Shown here piece by piece: positions 33,710 to 42,490 of a stretch of DNA of 55,735 nt. Every line of letters begins with the position of its first letter. Within the stretch, counting starts at the first letter, position 1. The notes under the pieces were generated by a model, which saw only the letters and a list, made by a program, of their open reading frames with translations, was not told the origin of the DNA and did no database searches. This DNA comes from DIGJ01 sp036658435 (GTDB taxonomy: Bacteria; Bacillota; Clostridia; Lachnospirales; Lachnospiraceae): positions 1 to 55,735 of the forward strand of contig JAVXEO010000005.1 of assembly GCA_036658435.1 (NCBI GenBank), read 5' to 3'. Both the position numbers and the translations under genes were made by a program.

Positions 33710-34966
33710 TCAGAGTCCTAAATATATTTCCCTTGGTACATAGGCTTTCACAAAAATACCATCTTCACGATAGCTTTCTTCTAAAAGTTGTCCATATTTT
33801 CGAATCAGCTGAAGTTTCCCTGCTTCTGCATAAGGAAATATTTGTTCAATGTATACTTTTCTCTCCTGCAAAACCGTTTCAAGCTCACGAAGGAGGCTCT
33901 CCAAACCATCTCCTGTTTTTGCAGAAATTTTAACCGTCTTATCCGCTTTAAAATCTTTAATTATCATGTCTACATCCAATTTATCCTGCTTATTAAATGC
34001 AGTAATAATTATTTTGTCCTTAACACCCAAAGTCTCCAAGGTTTCATATACAATGTGCATTTGGTTGTATACATCCGGATTGGCACTATCCACTACGTGT
34101 AAAATAATATCTGCATACTTTGCCTCTTCTAATGTGCTTCGAAACGCATCAATCAAATGGTGAGGCAGTTTCCGGATAAATCCTACGGTATCCGTAATCA
34201 GCAGCTGCTGTCCACTTTCCAGCACAAGATTTCTGGTTGTTGGATCCAGTGTTGCAAATAACTTATCTTCTTCTAATACGCCTGCATTGGTAAGGGTATT
34301 TAGCAGCGTGGACTTTCCGGCATTTGTGTATCCCACAATGGCAGCCACCGGCACCGGATTCTTGCTCCTTTGCTTTCTTGTGGTCTCTCTTGCCTGTTTT
34401 ACCTCATCCAGCTCTCTATTTAGTTGTGAAATGCGATCTCGAATCAGTCGTCTGTCCATCTCCAGTTTCTTTTCCCCGGGTCCCTTCGTTCCAATACCGC
34501 CGCCTAACCGGGACAATGATTTTCCAAGTCCAATTAAACGGGAAGAACGGTATTTAAGCTGTGCCAGTTCTACTTGTATTTTCCCTTCTCGGGTGCAGGC
34601 ACGGCCGGCAAATATATCAAGAATCATAACCGTTCGGTCTATTACCTTTGCCTCCAGTTCAATTTCCAGATTTTTAATCTGTGCCGGTGATAATTCATCG
34701 TCACAGACTACCGTGGTGGCACCCAGTTCATCTAGCAGTGCCTTTACCTCTATCATCTTTCCTTTTCCTATATAACTTCCCGGATGAACGGACTCTCTTT
34801 TTTGTATAATTTTTGCAACGGTAACCGCCCCTGCTGTTTTTGCAAGTTCTTCCAATTCATTCAAGGATTCTTCCGTATCATCCTTTTCATGCAAAGAAAC
34901 TCCCACTAAAATAATTTTCTCTGGTTCTTGTTCTATTTCATGCAATTCTGCCATATTATTAACCAT
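33710..34966 (-). CDS. hflX: Ribosome-associated GTPase HflX
   Basis: A GTPase that splits stalled ribosomes under stress. The N-terminal HflX domain contains SVHPGSYIGKGK; the linker contains GGIGTKGPGEKKLE; the G domain has GYTNAGKST (G1), DTVGFIRKLPHHLI (G3), TAFNKQD (G4) and ISAKTG (G5). Start is uncertain: a GTG at 35002 without ribosome binding site gives 430 residues, and ATGs at 34966 and 34954 lie behind GGAAAGGA. The family-conserved region (KIILVGVSL) begins after all of them, so the function is unaffected. Confidence 0.94.
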   Translation of the reverse strand: MVNNMAELHEIEQEPEKIILVGVSLHEKDDTEESLNELEELAKTAGAVTVAKIIQKRESVHPGSYIGKGKMIEVKALLDELGATTVVCDDELSPAQIKNLEIELEAKVIDRTVMILDIFAGRACTREGKIQVELAQLKYRSSRLIGLGKSLSRLGGGIGTKGPGEKKLEMDRRLIRDRISQLNRELDEVKQARETTRKQRSKNPVPVAAIVGYTNAGKSTLLNTLTNAGVLEEDKLFATLDPTTRNLVLESGQQLLITDTVGFIRKLPHHLIDAFRSTLEEAKYADIILHVVDSANPDVYNQMHIVYETLETLGVKDKIIITAFNKQDKLDVDMIIKDFKADKTVKISAKTGDGLESLLRELETVLQERKVYIEQIFPYAEAGKLQLIRKYGQLLEESYREDGIFVKAYVPREIYLGL

Positions 34967-34987
34967 TTCCTTTCCAATGTCCCGTGG

Positions 34988-35006
34988 TTTTGTGTAAAAC
35001 ACAAAT
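34988..35006. other. Short hairpin at the hflX 5' end
   Basis: TTTTGTGTAAAACACAAA forms an inverted repeat (TTTGTG/CACAAA) just before the likely hflX start. It overlaps the upstream GTG candidate and supports a start further in. Role unknown. Confidence 0.35.
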
Positions 35007-35036
35007 ATGAGTAAGGAAAATATCCTGTTCTTTTTC

Positions 35037-36029
35037 TTAGTTCTTCGTTCTGGTTTTTAAAAATTCAAATTCCTTTTTCATGATTTCATCCTCTTCATAA
35101 TTTTTTACATAATCACTGCATTTATCATAAGCCTCTTGAAAGGAAAGTTCTTTTTCCAGCAAAACAATTTCTGAGTACTTTAATTCCCGGAGACAAGAAC
35201 CGTCTCCATTTAAGATTCCGTCCCTAACTGTGAAAAGGGCATCCTTTGGTTTTCCCAGTTTATTATAACAGGCCATTTCTTGAAGATACAAAACATCGCT
35301 TACCTTTTTTTCTGCTTTTTGATACCGGTCATACCAAGAAAGTGCCTCTTCATATTTTCCTTTGTCTTCTTCTATTTTTCCCATGTAAAACATAGCTTCC
35401 GGTATATCTTTTTTTATTGCTTTTTCCATACCTGCCTGTGCTTTCTTTGTATTTCCAAGATAATAATAAGCCCGCGCCCGCATATATTGGTTCTCACGGT
35501 CAAGACCCTTAATCGACAGTGCTTCATTTAAAAGTGAAACCGCTTCTTCTTCCTTATCTAATTCTTTTAAGATATCATATTCCTTAAAAATAAGGGTAAA
35601 ATCTTTTGGTTTTTCTTTCCTTACTATCTGGACCAAATCATAAGCTTCTTCCTGTTGTTCAAGTCTTATCAGCGTATCTAAGAGATAATTTTGAATATCA
35701 TAGTTCCAATCTGGTAATTCTTCTATTTTAAGAGCTTTTTTAAGATTCGTTTCGGCTTTCTTGTACTCTCCTTGTTCAAAATAAGAAACTCCCAGACCAT
35801 AATAGGCCTTTTTATTTATTTCTCTTTCTTTTTTACGGTCTCCATCTTTTATCAGCGAATGGTTAAAATTTTCAATTGCCTCCGAATATTCGGTTTTTTC
35901 CAATGAAGAGAGCCCCTCTTTGTAACTTTCCTTTGCTTTTTTTTCTGCACTGCAGCCTGTAATTAATATAATTATTATCAATGAAAGGAGGATCTTCCAT
36001 CCACTTTTTTCATTTTTCTTTTTAATCAT
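35037..36029 (-). CDS. TPR-repeat lipoprotein
   Basis: A 330-residue exported lipoprotein: N-terminal hydrophobic segment ending in LITGC with the lipidated Cys at 26. It is followed by multiple tetratricopeptide repeats, recognisable as KESYKEGLSSLEKTEYSEAI, KKAYYGLGVSYFEQGEYKKA and AMFYMGKIEEDKGKYEEALS. TPR lipoproteins act as extracytoplasmic scaffolds; the partner is not known. It follows the ApbE gene by about 60 bp on the same strand and may be cotranscribed with the flavinylation-related genes upstream. Confidence 0.85.
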   Translation of the reverse strand: MIKKKNEKSGWKILLSLIIIILITGCSAEKKAKESYKEGLSSLEKTEYSEAIENFNHSLIKDGDRKKEREINKKAYYGLGVSYFEQGEYKKAETNLKKALKIEELPDWNYDIQNYLLDTLIRLEQQEEAYDLVQIVRKEKPKDFTLIFKEYDILKELDKEEEAVSLLNEALSIKGLDRENQYMRARAYYYLGNTKKAQAGMEKAIKKDIPEAMFYMGKIEEDKGKYEEALSWYDRYQKAEKKVSDVLYLQEMACYNKLGKPKDALFTVRDGILNGDGSCLRELKYSEIVLLEKELSFQEAYDKCSDYVKNYEEDEIMKKEFEFLKTRTKN

Positions 36030-36089
36030 TCTCTTCCTCTCTTTTTTGCAAAAATCACAATTTCTCTTCTCATTATACCGTTTTACACC

Positions 36090-37136
36090 CTACTCTGCAA
36101 TATATTCCTTAAATCCACCGGTGAAGTCCATCCTTCCATCTTTATAAATCCACATTGCTTCTGTATTTTCAAGTCCTTCAATCAATGCTTTTCCCTCTTT
36201 AAATGGCATATTATAAACAGCCGTGGAAAGTGCATCGGCAATTCCCGAATGTTCACTTAAAATAGAGACTCCGGCAAAATATTGAGACGGCATTCCGGTA
36301 TCCGGATCAATGATATGAGGATACTCTTTTCCATTTACTACATAGTATCGTTGATAGCTTCCACTCGTAACCAGCGACTGGTTTTCCATCTTTACTTTGC
36401 AAACATACGCCTGCTCACTTTCTTTATCCGGATTTTGTATCCCCAGTTTCCACTTTGTCCCATCTCCCCGGGTTCCAATTGCCGCTATATTACCTCCAAC
36501 ACTAATTAGCAAATGATGCATTCCCTCTTCTTTTGCATAATTACTTACCATCTCTACAGCATACCCTTTTCCTAAGGCCCCTACATCTAAACTCATTTTT
36601 TCGTCTTCAAGAAAAACCGTAGAAGCTTCTTCATCGATTATCATTTTATCTATGTCCGCATGGTTTGCTGCTTCTTCTAATTCTTCCTTTTCAGGCAGAG
36701 CTGCCTTTTTGGGTTCCGCCAGTCCTTTTGTTCTATATTCATGCCAGATGGTCAATACACTCCCATATGCAATATTCATCTTACCCTTTGTCTTTTCAAA
36801 CATTTCCTTTCCAAAAAGCAATAAGTCTATTATTTTTTTGTCCACTTTAACCGGTTTTATTCCTGCATTATCATTAATGGTTTTTATATTATGAATTCCT
36901 TCATAGTCATTATAAATATCATAAAGTACATGGTATTCATAAAGCTTATCGTGTATTTTTTCTACTTCTTTTGAAAAAGATTCTTTATTTTCCGCATATC
37001 CAATGATTTCTGTCATGGTATCAAACAAATTCAAAAACTGTGCGTCAAACCGTTCTACTCCAGAAGATTTTTGACAACCTGCTAAAAAACAGACTATCAT
37101 TCCCAGTATCGCCCATTTACTTCTTTTCTTCATCAT
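36090..37136 (-). CDS. apbE: FAD:protein FMN transferase (ApbE), lipoprotein
   Basis: A 348-residue exported enzyme with a lipobox (FLAGC, C21). ApbE motifs: DVGALGKGYAVE, ISVGGNIAAIGTRGDGTKW, HIIDPDTGMPS and the metal-binding DALSTAVYNM. It transfers FMN from FAD to a Thr/Ser of target proteins outside the membrane, such as RnfG/RnfD-type or FMN-binding-domain proteins. The ATG overlaps the 3' end of the Gx-type membrane gene, in translational linkage. No protein with an obvious FMN-acceptor motif is encoded nearby, so the substrate lies elsewhere in the genome. Confidence 0.93.
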   Translation of the reverse strand: MMKKRSKWAILGMIVCFLAGCQKSSGVERFDAQFLNLFDTMTEIIGYAENKESFSKEVEKIHDKLYEYHVLYDIYNDYEGIHNIKTINDNAGIKPVKVDKKIIDLLLFGKEMFEKTKGKMNIAYGSVLTIWHEYRTKGLAEPKKAALPEKEELEEAANHADIDKMIIDEEASTVFLEDEKMSLDVGALGKGYAVEMVSNYAKEEGMHHLLISVGGNIAAIGTRGDGTKWKLGIQNPDKESEQAYVCKVKMENQSLVTSGSYQRYYVVNGKEYPHIIDPDTGMPSQYFAGVSILSEHSGIADALSTAVYNMPFKEGKALIEGLENTEAMWIYKDGRMDFTGGFKEYIAE

Positions 37137-37653
37137 CAAGCCTCTCTCCCAAGTTAAGCTTTTGTAAAGCCGGTAAAATAAACTTAAGTAATATTGATGT
37201 TACCAGCCCGGCTGCCATTCCGGAGACCAGTAAAACCGGCAAATAATAAATAAGTGCCATATTGGTATAAATAATGGAGATTGCTGCAAACTGGCCAATG
37301 TTATGTGAAACGGCTCCTATCATACTGTAAAAAAAGTAAGAACCTTTTTCCTTCCATACGGTCATAAATAAACTCATAGCAAGAAGTGCAAAAATGCCTC
37401 CTGCCATACTCAAAAAACCAGCAACGACACCTCGCGTCAAAGCTGCAAATACACCTTTTAAAATGGCAATGGAAAATGCTGCCCTTTTATTAAGAAAAAA
37501 CAGGGCATACATTACTACAATATTGGATAATCCGAATCTAACTCCCGGTACAGGAATTGGCAGGGGTAACATACCTTCCAATATGGATAACACCATTGCC
37601 GTTGCAAAAAGCATTGCCGTTAATACCATCTGTTTTGTTTTACTCGATCTCAT
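37117..37653 (-). CDS. Gx-type (heptaprenyl diphosphate synthase component I family) membrane protein
   Basis: A 178-residue integral membrane protein with about five hydrophobic segments; the N-terminal MVLSILEGMLPLPIPVPGVR and the motif FGLSNIVVMYAL identify the Gx transporter/Hpre_diP_synt_I family. Despite the old name, members are predicted small-molecule transporters of ECF-like topology, repeatedly found next to ApbE and NusG-II proteins. Here it lies between the two, overlapping apbE by about 20 bp and following the NusG-II gene by 6 bp. It may supply a flavin or quinone-related precursor to the extracytoplasmic side, which is an inference from this gene order. Confidence 0.85.
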   Translation of the reverse strand: MRSSKTKQMVLTAMLFATAMVLSILEGMLPLPIPVPGVRFGLSNIVVMYALFFLNKRAAFSIAILKGVFAALTRGVVAGFLSMAGGIFALLAMSLFMTVWKEKGSYFFYSMIGAVSHNIGQFAAISIIYTNMALIYYLPVLLVSGMAAGLVTSILLKFILPALQKLNLGERLDDEEKK

Positions 37654-37659
37654 TTTCTT

Positions 37660-38043
37660 TTATCCTATCATGTCTACATCCTCTTTCCCTCGTTCCTGTG
37701 GAACGATTTTAAGAATGATTTTATTGGGCAGACAGGCTGCGCTTTGTCCGACCCATCTTAATTTTCCTGATTTAACACAAACTTTATCCGGACAGTTGGA
37801 AGACTCAAAGGCAATCGCGCCCTCCTTGTAGAGATGAAATGTAACCTGTTCGGCCTGTGGTAAAGTAAAAATTTCTTCTTTTCCTGTATTCAAAAACACG
37901 GTTTTTATTAGCTGGGATTTATAATAAATTTCAGCTTTTGCCGGTTTCTGTTTTACATACTGATTGTAGGAAAAATAAACTCCGGCTGCTATAATAAGTA
38001 TCCCCATCATTATTACAATATCTCTTTTTTTTATCCACTTCAT
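37660..38043 (-). CDS. NusG domain II-containing membrane-anchored protein
   Basis: About 127 residues from ATG 38043 (TTG 38073 would give 137). One N-terminal membrane segment is followed by an extracytoplasmic NusG-II domain: SNCPDKVCVKSGKLRWVGQSAACLPNKIIL near the centre-to-end, with three conserved Cys. This small family co-occurs with Rnf-type electron transport and Gx-type membrane proteins. Its function has not been established. It heads the NusG-II, Gx-like and apbE set, and follows the helicase gene closely (stop at 38075). Confidence 0.85.
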   Translation of the reverse strand: MKWIKKRDIVIMMGILIIAAGVYFSYNQYVKQKPAKAEIYYKSQLIKTVFLNTGKEEIFTLPQAEQVTFHLYKEGAIAFESSNCPDKVCVKSGKLRWVGQSAACLPNKIILKIVPQERGKEDVDMIG

Positions 38044-38074
38044 GTGACACCCACTGTTTTGGAATTCACCCAAA

Positions 38075-39517
38075 TTATACCCTTCCCATTCGAACTTTTC
38101 TTAGCTTCCCCTTTATTGGCTTTTCCTGCAAAACCTCATACACCATTTTCCCTTTTCCATTTAGAATTTCTACATAAGAAAGGCTTTCTCTGATATCAAT
38201 AATTCCAATATCGGAATCTTTCATTCCTTCTATAGAACATAACGTTCCTACAAGATCAACGGCACGCATCTTAGATTTTTTTCCACCACCGATTGCCAGT
38301 CTTGTAATGTTTTTATTTAATATTGCACCTTTTTTTTCTCTACGAACCACTTTTGCTTTTTGCCGCTTCAAAAATTCACTCTGTTCTATATTTTCTTTTT
38401 CCTTCCAGGGATAGGGCTTTAATTCCTGTCCAATGTACTCTTCTATTTCTGTTTTCATCCTTCGGTCTGCTTCTGATAGCAAGCTAATGGAAGCACCTGT
38501 TTTTCCATTTCTCCCGGTACGTCCTGCCCGATGCACATAGTTTTCTTTTCCTGTGGGAAAATCATATTGAAAAACATGCGTTACATTCTCAAAATCAATG
38601 CCTCTTGCCGCGACATCCGTAGCAATAAAACAGTGAAAGGCTCCCTGTCTGAATTCTTCTACTACATGGATGCGGTCTCCTTGTTCCAGCTCTCCATGAA
38701 TCATTCCACAGTGTATCCCATCCCGTTTCATTTTTTGATAAAGAACATTTACCATCTCTCTGGTTCCGCAAAAGATCATGCAATCCTGTGGATTTTCTTG
38801 TACGAGCAGTTGAAGCAGCGTTTCATATTTTTTTTCATTTTCACAAAATACATATTCCTGTCTTACCTCTTCTACTGTCTGGGTTCGGCTTTCAATAATA
38901 AGACGTTCCGGATTTTTCATATAATTTTCCACCAGGTTTTCTATGGACTCTCCTAAGGTGGCAGAAAATAACATGGTTTGTTTCTGTGCCGGTACATAGG
39001 AAAGAATTTCTTCCACCTCTTCCATAAATCCCATATTAAGCATTAAGTCGGCTTCATCAAGAACAAGGTACTCTATATTCGAAAGTTTTAGGCTTTCCCG
39101 CCGTATGTGATCCATAATTCTACCAGGTGTTCCCACTACAATATGAGTTTTTTGACTCAAGGTTCGTATCTGTTTATCAATGGGAAATCCCCCGAATACA
39201 TCGGCTACCTTTAAACGTTTTTCTCTTCCTACATTAAAGATTTCTTCTTTTACCTGTACCGTAAGTTCACGGGTTGGTTCTAAAACCAATGCCTGAGGAA
39301 GGTTGTCCTCCCATCTTACCTTTTCACAAATTGGGATTGCGAATGCTGCCGTTTTCCCACTACCGGTTTGGGATTTTGCTACAATATCTTTTCCGGATAA
39401 TCCATAGGGAAGCACCATTTTTTGTATTTCTGTGGGTTTATTATACCCTAAAAGGTGTAAGGTATTTACTATTTTTTCCGATAACCCAAATTGATTAAAC
39501 TCATTTTCTTTTATCAT
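38075..39517 (-). CDS. dbpA: DEAD-box RNA helicase, DbpA-like
   Basis: A 480-residue ATP-dependent RNA helicase. Motifs: Q-motif region GYNKPTEIQ, motif I AKSQTGSGKT at 47-56, DEAD at 154-157, SAT at 185-187, and motif VI HRAGRTGRNGKTG. The C-terminal about 75 residues (MRAVDLVGTLCSIEGMKDSD onward) form a DbpA-type RNA-binding domain, which in B. subtilis YxiN and E. coli DbpA directs the enzyme to hairpin 92 of 23S rRNA for 50S assembly. The symbol follows that C-terminal domain. Start has a weak ribosome binding site. Confidence 0.9.
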   Translation of the reverse strand: MIKENEFNQFGLSEKIVNTLHLLGYNKPTEIQKMVLPYGLSGKDIVAKSQTGSGKTAAFAIPICEKVRWEDNLPQALVLEPTRELTVQVKEEIFNVGREKRLKVADVFGGFPIDKQIRTLSQKTHIVVGTPGRIMDHIRRESLKLSNIEYLVLDEADLMLNMGFMEEVEEILSYVPAQKQTMLFSATLGESIENLVENYMKNPERLIIESRTQTVEEVRQEYVFCENEKKYETLLQLLVQENPQDCMIFCGTREMVNVLYQKMKRDGIHCGMIHGELEQGDRIHVVEEFRQGAFHCFIATDVAARGIDFENVTHVFQYDFPTGKENYVHRAGRTGRNGKTGASISLLSEADRRMKTEIEEYIGQELKPYPWKEKENIEQSEFLKRQKAKVVRREKKGAILNKNITRLAIGGGKKSKMRAVDLVGTLCSIEGMKDSDIGIIDIRESLSYVEILNGKGKMVYEVLQEKPIKGKLRKVRMGRV

Positions 39518-39588
39518 TTTCTACCAATCCGCATACTTCGAGCATGCACAAAATTTATGATTGAATACATTTTTTACTCAGTCACTTT

Positions 39589-41016
39589 TTATATTAAACA
39601 GCGAAAAGGCTGCATAATAAAACCAATTACCTGCCACGCCACTTTTTTCCAGGAAGGAACCTCTAAAACTTTAATATGTTCCGGTGTTTCATAAGTTGTG
39701 GCATTTTTCACATAGCGGCAGTCTTTTTGAATGGTTTCCATATTCTTCATAAGTTCTTCTGCCAGTTCCTCACTTCGAATCACCAGCATAAGTTCGGTAT
39801 CCATATAGGTGCTTCGCAGGTCAAAATTATAAGAGCCAATCACAGAAATATTATGATCCAGGACTAAAGATTTTCCATGATAGGAAGTTCCTCCATCGTA
39901 TTCATAAAGTTTCATGCCCATGGATAATAAATCTTTTTTATGCCTTCGGTAATCACTGGATGCAAAAAAATTATCTCCATTTTCAACGGAATTAAGAATA
40001 ATTCTGGTGTTGGGTACTGCTTCACTAATTTTTTTCAATTCCTCTTTCATGTAGGTATTGCAAACTAAATAGGGGGTATGAATGATAACTCTTTCTTTTG
40101 CTCGGCTCATAAGCTGGGTTAACTGTTCAAATACCACCGGCTCTTTCCCATAAATATGAATGGGATTCCATAAAAGCTGTACCCCTTTAATTTCACAGGT
40201 ATTTTTTAAATAATAATCGTTTTTTTCAAATAGTTTTCTGTTTTTTTCCTCTATTTTTTTGTATCGTTCTTTTAATAGCCCCACTTCATCCTTTACCTTG
40301 CTGCGCATATAAAAAGGGGTCTTTTCATGAAATAGTTTTGAAACTTTCTGATTCCATACACTCCAAAAATAAGTTTCAATCTGATTCAAAGAACTTTCCG
40401 ATTTTTTCCCCGGTCCTTCATTATATATAAGAACCTCCCGGTCAAAACTTCTATTTTTGGTATTATAACTGCCTATAAAATAATCAAACGTATTTCTTCC
40501 GCCTAAAATATAGCCTTTGTCATCCACAATAATATACTTATCGTGCATTCTTCCCTGGGTTGTCCATGGTTTTAATGGATTTAATGGATTATAGATTTTA
40601 ATTTGAATGTTTGGGTGTGCAGATACCGCATAAAATAAGGCGCATCCTGCCATTCGAACGACTCCGCTAATTCCATCTACTATAATTTTAACAGAAATTC
40701 CCTCTTCTGCCTTTTGATACAAAAGAGCAAGAATATCCCTTGTACTTTTTCCTTCTCTCATGTCAAAAGTAGATAGAATGATTCTATCCTCCGCCTGATT
40801 CATAAGTCGAATTCTTTCTTCCCATGCACTTTGATTACTTTCCAATAACATGGCACGTTCTTTTCTTTGATTTTCTGAAAATAGTTCATTTAAAAATGGC
40901 TTTGTAGATGAAATTTTCTTATAATGGAGAAATGGAGCCACAGCTCCCACAATTAAATACAACAGCATTGTCAAAATCAAAAAAAGTACCCACCATTTTT
41001 TTAAAATTTTTATCAT
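39589..41016 (-). CDS. Phospholipase D-like protein (cardiolipin synthase-like)
   Basis: A 475-residue protein with one N-terminal membrane segment (about 9-31) and two PLD catalytic motifs: HxKxxxxD with H158, K160 and D165 (MHDKYIIVDD), and H380, K382 and D387 (YHGKSLVLDH). The first motif is followed by GGRNTFDYF, and the second by IGSYNFDLRS. The two-motif arrangement and length match cardiolipin synthases of the ClsC kind; hydrolysis of other phospholipids is also possible. GAGGA precedes the ATG. Confidence 0.85.
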   Translation of the reverse strand: MIKILKKWWVLFLILTMLLYLIVGAVAPFLHYKKISSTKPFLNELFSENQRKERAMLLESNQSAWEERIRLMNQAEDRIILSTFDMREGKSTRDILALLYQKAEEGISVKIIVDGISGVVRMAGCALFYAVSAHPNIQIKIYNPLNPLKPWTTQGRMHDKYIIVDDKGYILGGRNTFDYFIGSYNTKNRSFDREVLIYNEGPGKKSESSLNQIETYFWSVWNQKVSKLFHEKTPFYMRSKVKDEVGLLKERYKKIEEKNRKLFEKNDYYLKNTCEIKGVQLLWNPIHIYGKEPVVFEQLTQLMSRAKERVIIHTPYLVCNTYMKEELKKISEAVPNTRIILNSVENGDNFFASSDYRRHKKDLLSMGMKLYEYDGGTSYHGKSLVLDHNISVIGSYNFDLRSTYMDTELMLVIRSEELAEELMKNMETIQKDCRYVKNATTYETPEHIKVLEVPSWKKVAWQVIGFIMQPFRCLI

Positions 41017-41157
41017 TCTGTTATCCTCACTACTATTTTATAAATTTGTAAATTGCCTCCGATAGATTTTTTAGTGGAGCTATACTACCTTCCTTTCTAT
41101 CTTAGCTTAATTTTACTTCATAATATATAATAGCGGATTTTCTTCCTTTTGTCATTA

Positions 41158-41192
41158 AAAAAACCTTTACATTTTTATTGTAAAGGTTTTTT
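41158..41192 (-). terminator. Rho-independent terminator at the end of the cobalamin operon
   Basis: AAAAAACCTTTAC (41158-41170) pairs with GTAAAGGTTTTTT (41180-41192). It lies 10 bp after the adenosyltransferase-like gene, and gives a U-run on the minus strand. Confidence 0.9.
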
Positions 41193-41201
41193 ATCCTTGC
41201 T

Positions 41202-41726
41202 TTATTTATAATTACGGCTTATATAAGGAATTTCCTCTCTCTTTTCCATTTTATTTAGTTTTAATGCCAAATAAAAAAAGTACTGAGAAATTAAATTTGC
41301 AAAATCGATCAGTATGGGATCTACCGGATTTCCTTTTTCCATATAGCGATATAAAAATCGAACCAGCGACTTTCCCTGTACCCGAAGAAGATGTGCATAA
41401 CATGCTGCTTCACATCCCTGTGTCAGAACAAATTTTTCACATCGATTGGAAACCTCTTCTTTTAATTGTAACGTTTTGTTTACAAGCCACTCCTTTTCTT
41501 CCTGGGTTATAGAAACAAAGGTGCGAAGAGAAGGATTCATATGATATACCAGTTCACATAAAATAAGCAGGTCCTGGCATATTGTTTTATTTTTTACTTT
41601 TTCGCGAAGAAGACCAATTTGGCTGGCAATTTCATCCGTAAATAGTTCAAAGTCACATCGTTCATCTTCTCCGGGATCACATAAAAATGGATAAGCCTCA
41701 TAGGGGCTTCGATATATTTCGTTCAT
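41202..41726 (-). CDS. Divergent PduO/EutT-like corrinoid adenosyltransferase homologue (putative)
   Basis: A 174-residue protein of helical composition. A central segment FVLTQGCEAACYAHLLRVQGKSLVRF (split here: residues 99-124) resembles the PduO-type helix pair P-x-G-x-x-A-A-x-x-H-x-A-R-x-x-x-R-R-x-E-R, and NPVDPILIDFANLISQYFFY matches the following helix. The RRxER tail and the N-terminal GDxGxT nucleotide loop of canonical PduO are absent. It is the last gene of a corrinoid import and salvage operon (ATGA overlap with btuD), where an ATP:cob(I)alamin adenosyltransferase would fit. Activity is unproven; it might instead be a non-catalytic corrinoid-binding relative. Confidence 0.6.
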   Translation of the reverse strand: MNEIYRSPYEAYPFLCDPGEDERCDFELFTDEIASQIGLLREKVKNKTICQDLLILCELVYHMNPSLRTFVSITQEEKEWLVNKTLQLKEEVSNRCEKFVLTQGCEAACYAHLLRVQGKSLVRFLYRYMEKGNPVDPILIDFANLISQYFFYLALKLNKMEKREEIPYISRNYK

Positions 41727-42487
41727 AGAGAATCATTCCACCTTTCCAGTGCTTTTAGCATATAGGACTTTACGTCCATTCCATACGTTGTATTTAAAGA
41801 GGCTACTTGAAAATTCTGTCTTTTGTCAAAGCGTTGTACCGCACCTTCCTTTAAGAGCAATATTGTATCTGCAAAATTAAGTGCATGGTTGATATCATGC
41901 AAAACACCAATGACACAACGTGATTTTTCATTTGCCCATTTTTTTAATTCTTCCATAAGTTCAATCTGGTATTTTAAGTCCAAATGATTTGTTGGTTCAT
42001 CCAGGAGAATCATTTGTGGATCCTGGGCAAAAACCCGTGCCAGAAACACCCTTTGCAGCTGTCCTCCTGAAAGTTCTGTAATCAACCGGTCTTTTTGTTC
42101 CACCATTCCTACCTTATTTAGACATTCCAAAACCATTTTTTCATTTACTTCACTTTTTCCATTGAAAATACCCGGTTTCATATGTGCATATCTTCCCATT
42201 AATACCGTTTCAAAAACCGTATAAGAAAAAGGAATACCTGAAATTTGACTCATAAGTGCAATTTTTTTTGCAACCTCTCTGCGTCCTGCTTTATGAACAT
42301 CCATTCCATCAAAAGTAACCTTTCCACTGGAAGGCAATAACCCGCTGATCGCTCGTAAAAGTGTTGTTTTTCCACAGCCATTGGGGCCCAGAATACATAG
42401 CTTTTCATTTGCTTTTACCGAAAATGATATTTCATGAAGTACTTCTTTGGAACCATATCCACCACTTAATTTTTCTACCTTTAGCAT
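41723..42487 (-). CDS. btuD: Cobalamin ABC importer ATPase (BtuD-like)
   Basis: A 254-residue ATPase of the FecCD/BtuCD importer class: Walker A GPNGCGKTT, signature LSGGQLQR, Walker B ILLDEPTNHLDL, and a switch His (GVLHDINHALNF). It powers corrinoid import with the adjacent permease and binding protein. GGGAG precedes the ATG. Family members also serve haem or siderophores; the cobalamin assignment rests on the riboswitch and cob genes in the same operon. Confidence 0.88.
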   Translation of the reverse strand: MLKVEKLSGGYGSKEVLHEISFSVKANEKLCILGPNGCGKTTLLRAISGLLPSSGKVTFDGMDVHKAGRREVAKKIALMSQISGIPFSYTVFETVLMGRYAHMKPGIFNGKSEVNEKMVLECLNKVGMVEQKDRLITELSGGQLQRVFLARVFAQDPQMILLDEPTNHLDLKYQIELMEELKKWANEKSRCVIGVLHDINHALNFADTILLLKEGAVQRFDKRQNFQVASLNTTYGMDVKSYMLKALERWNDSL

Positions 42488-42490
42488 AAT

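Noticed and set aside
34287..34775. 162-residue plus-strand frame opposite hflX
   Set aside because: It is Ser/Phe-rich antisense of the HflX G domain, which is intact on the minus strand.
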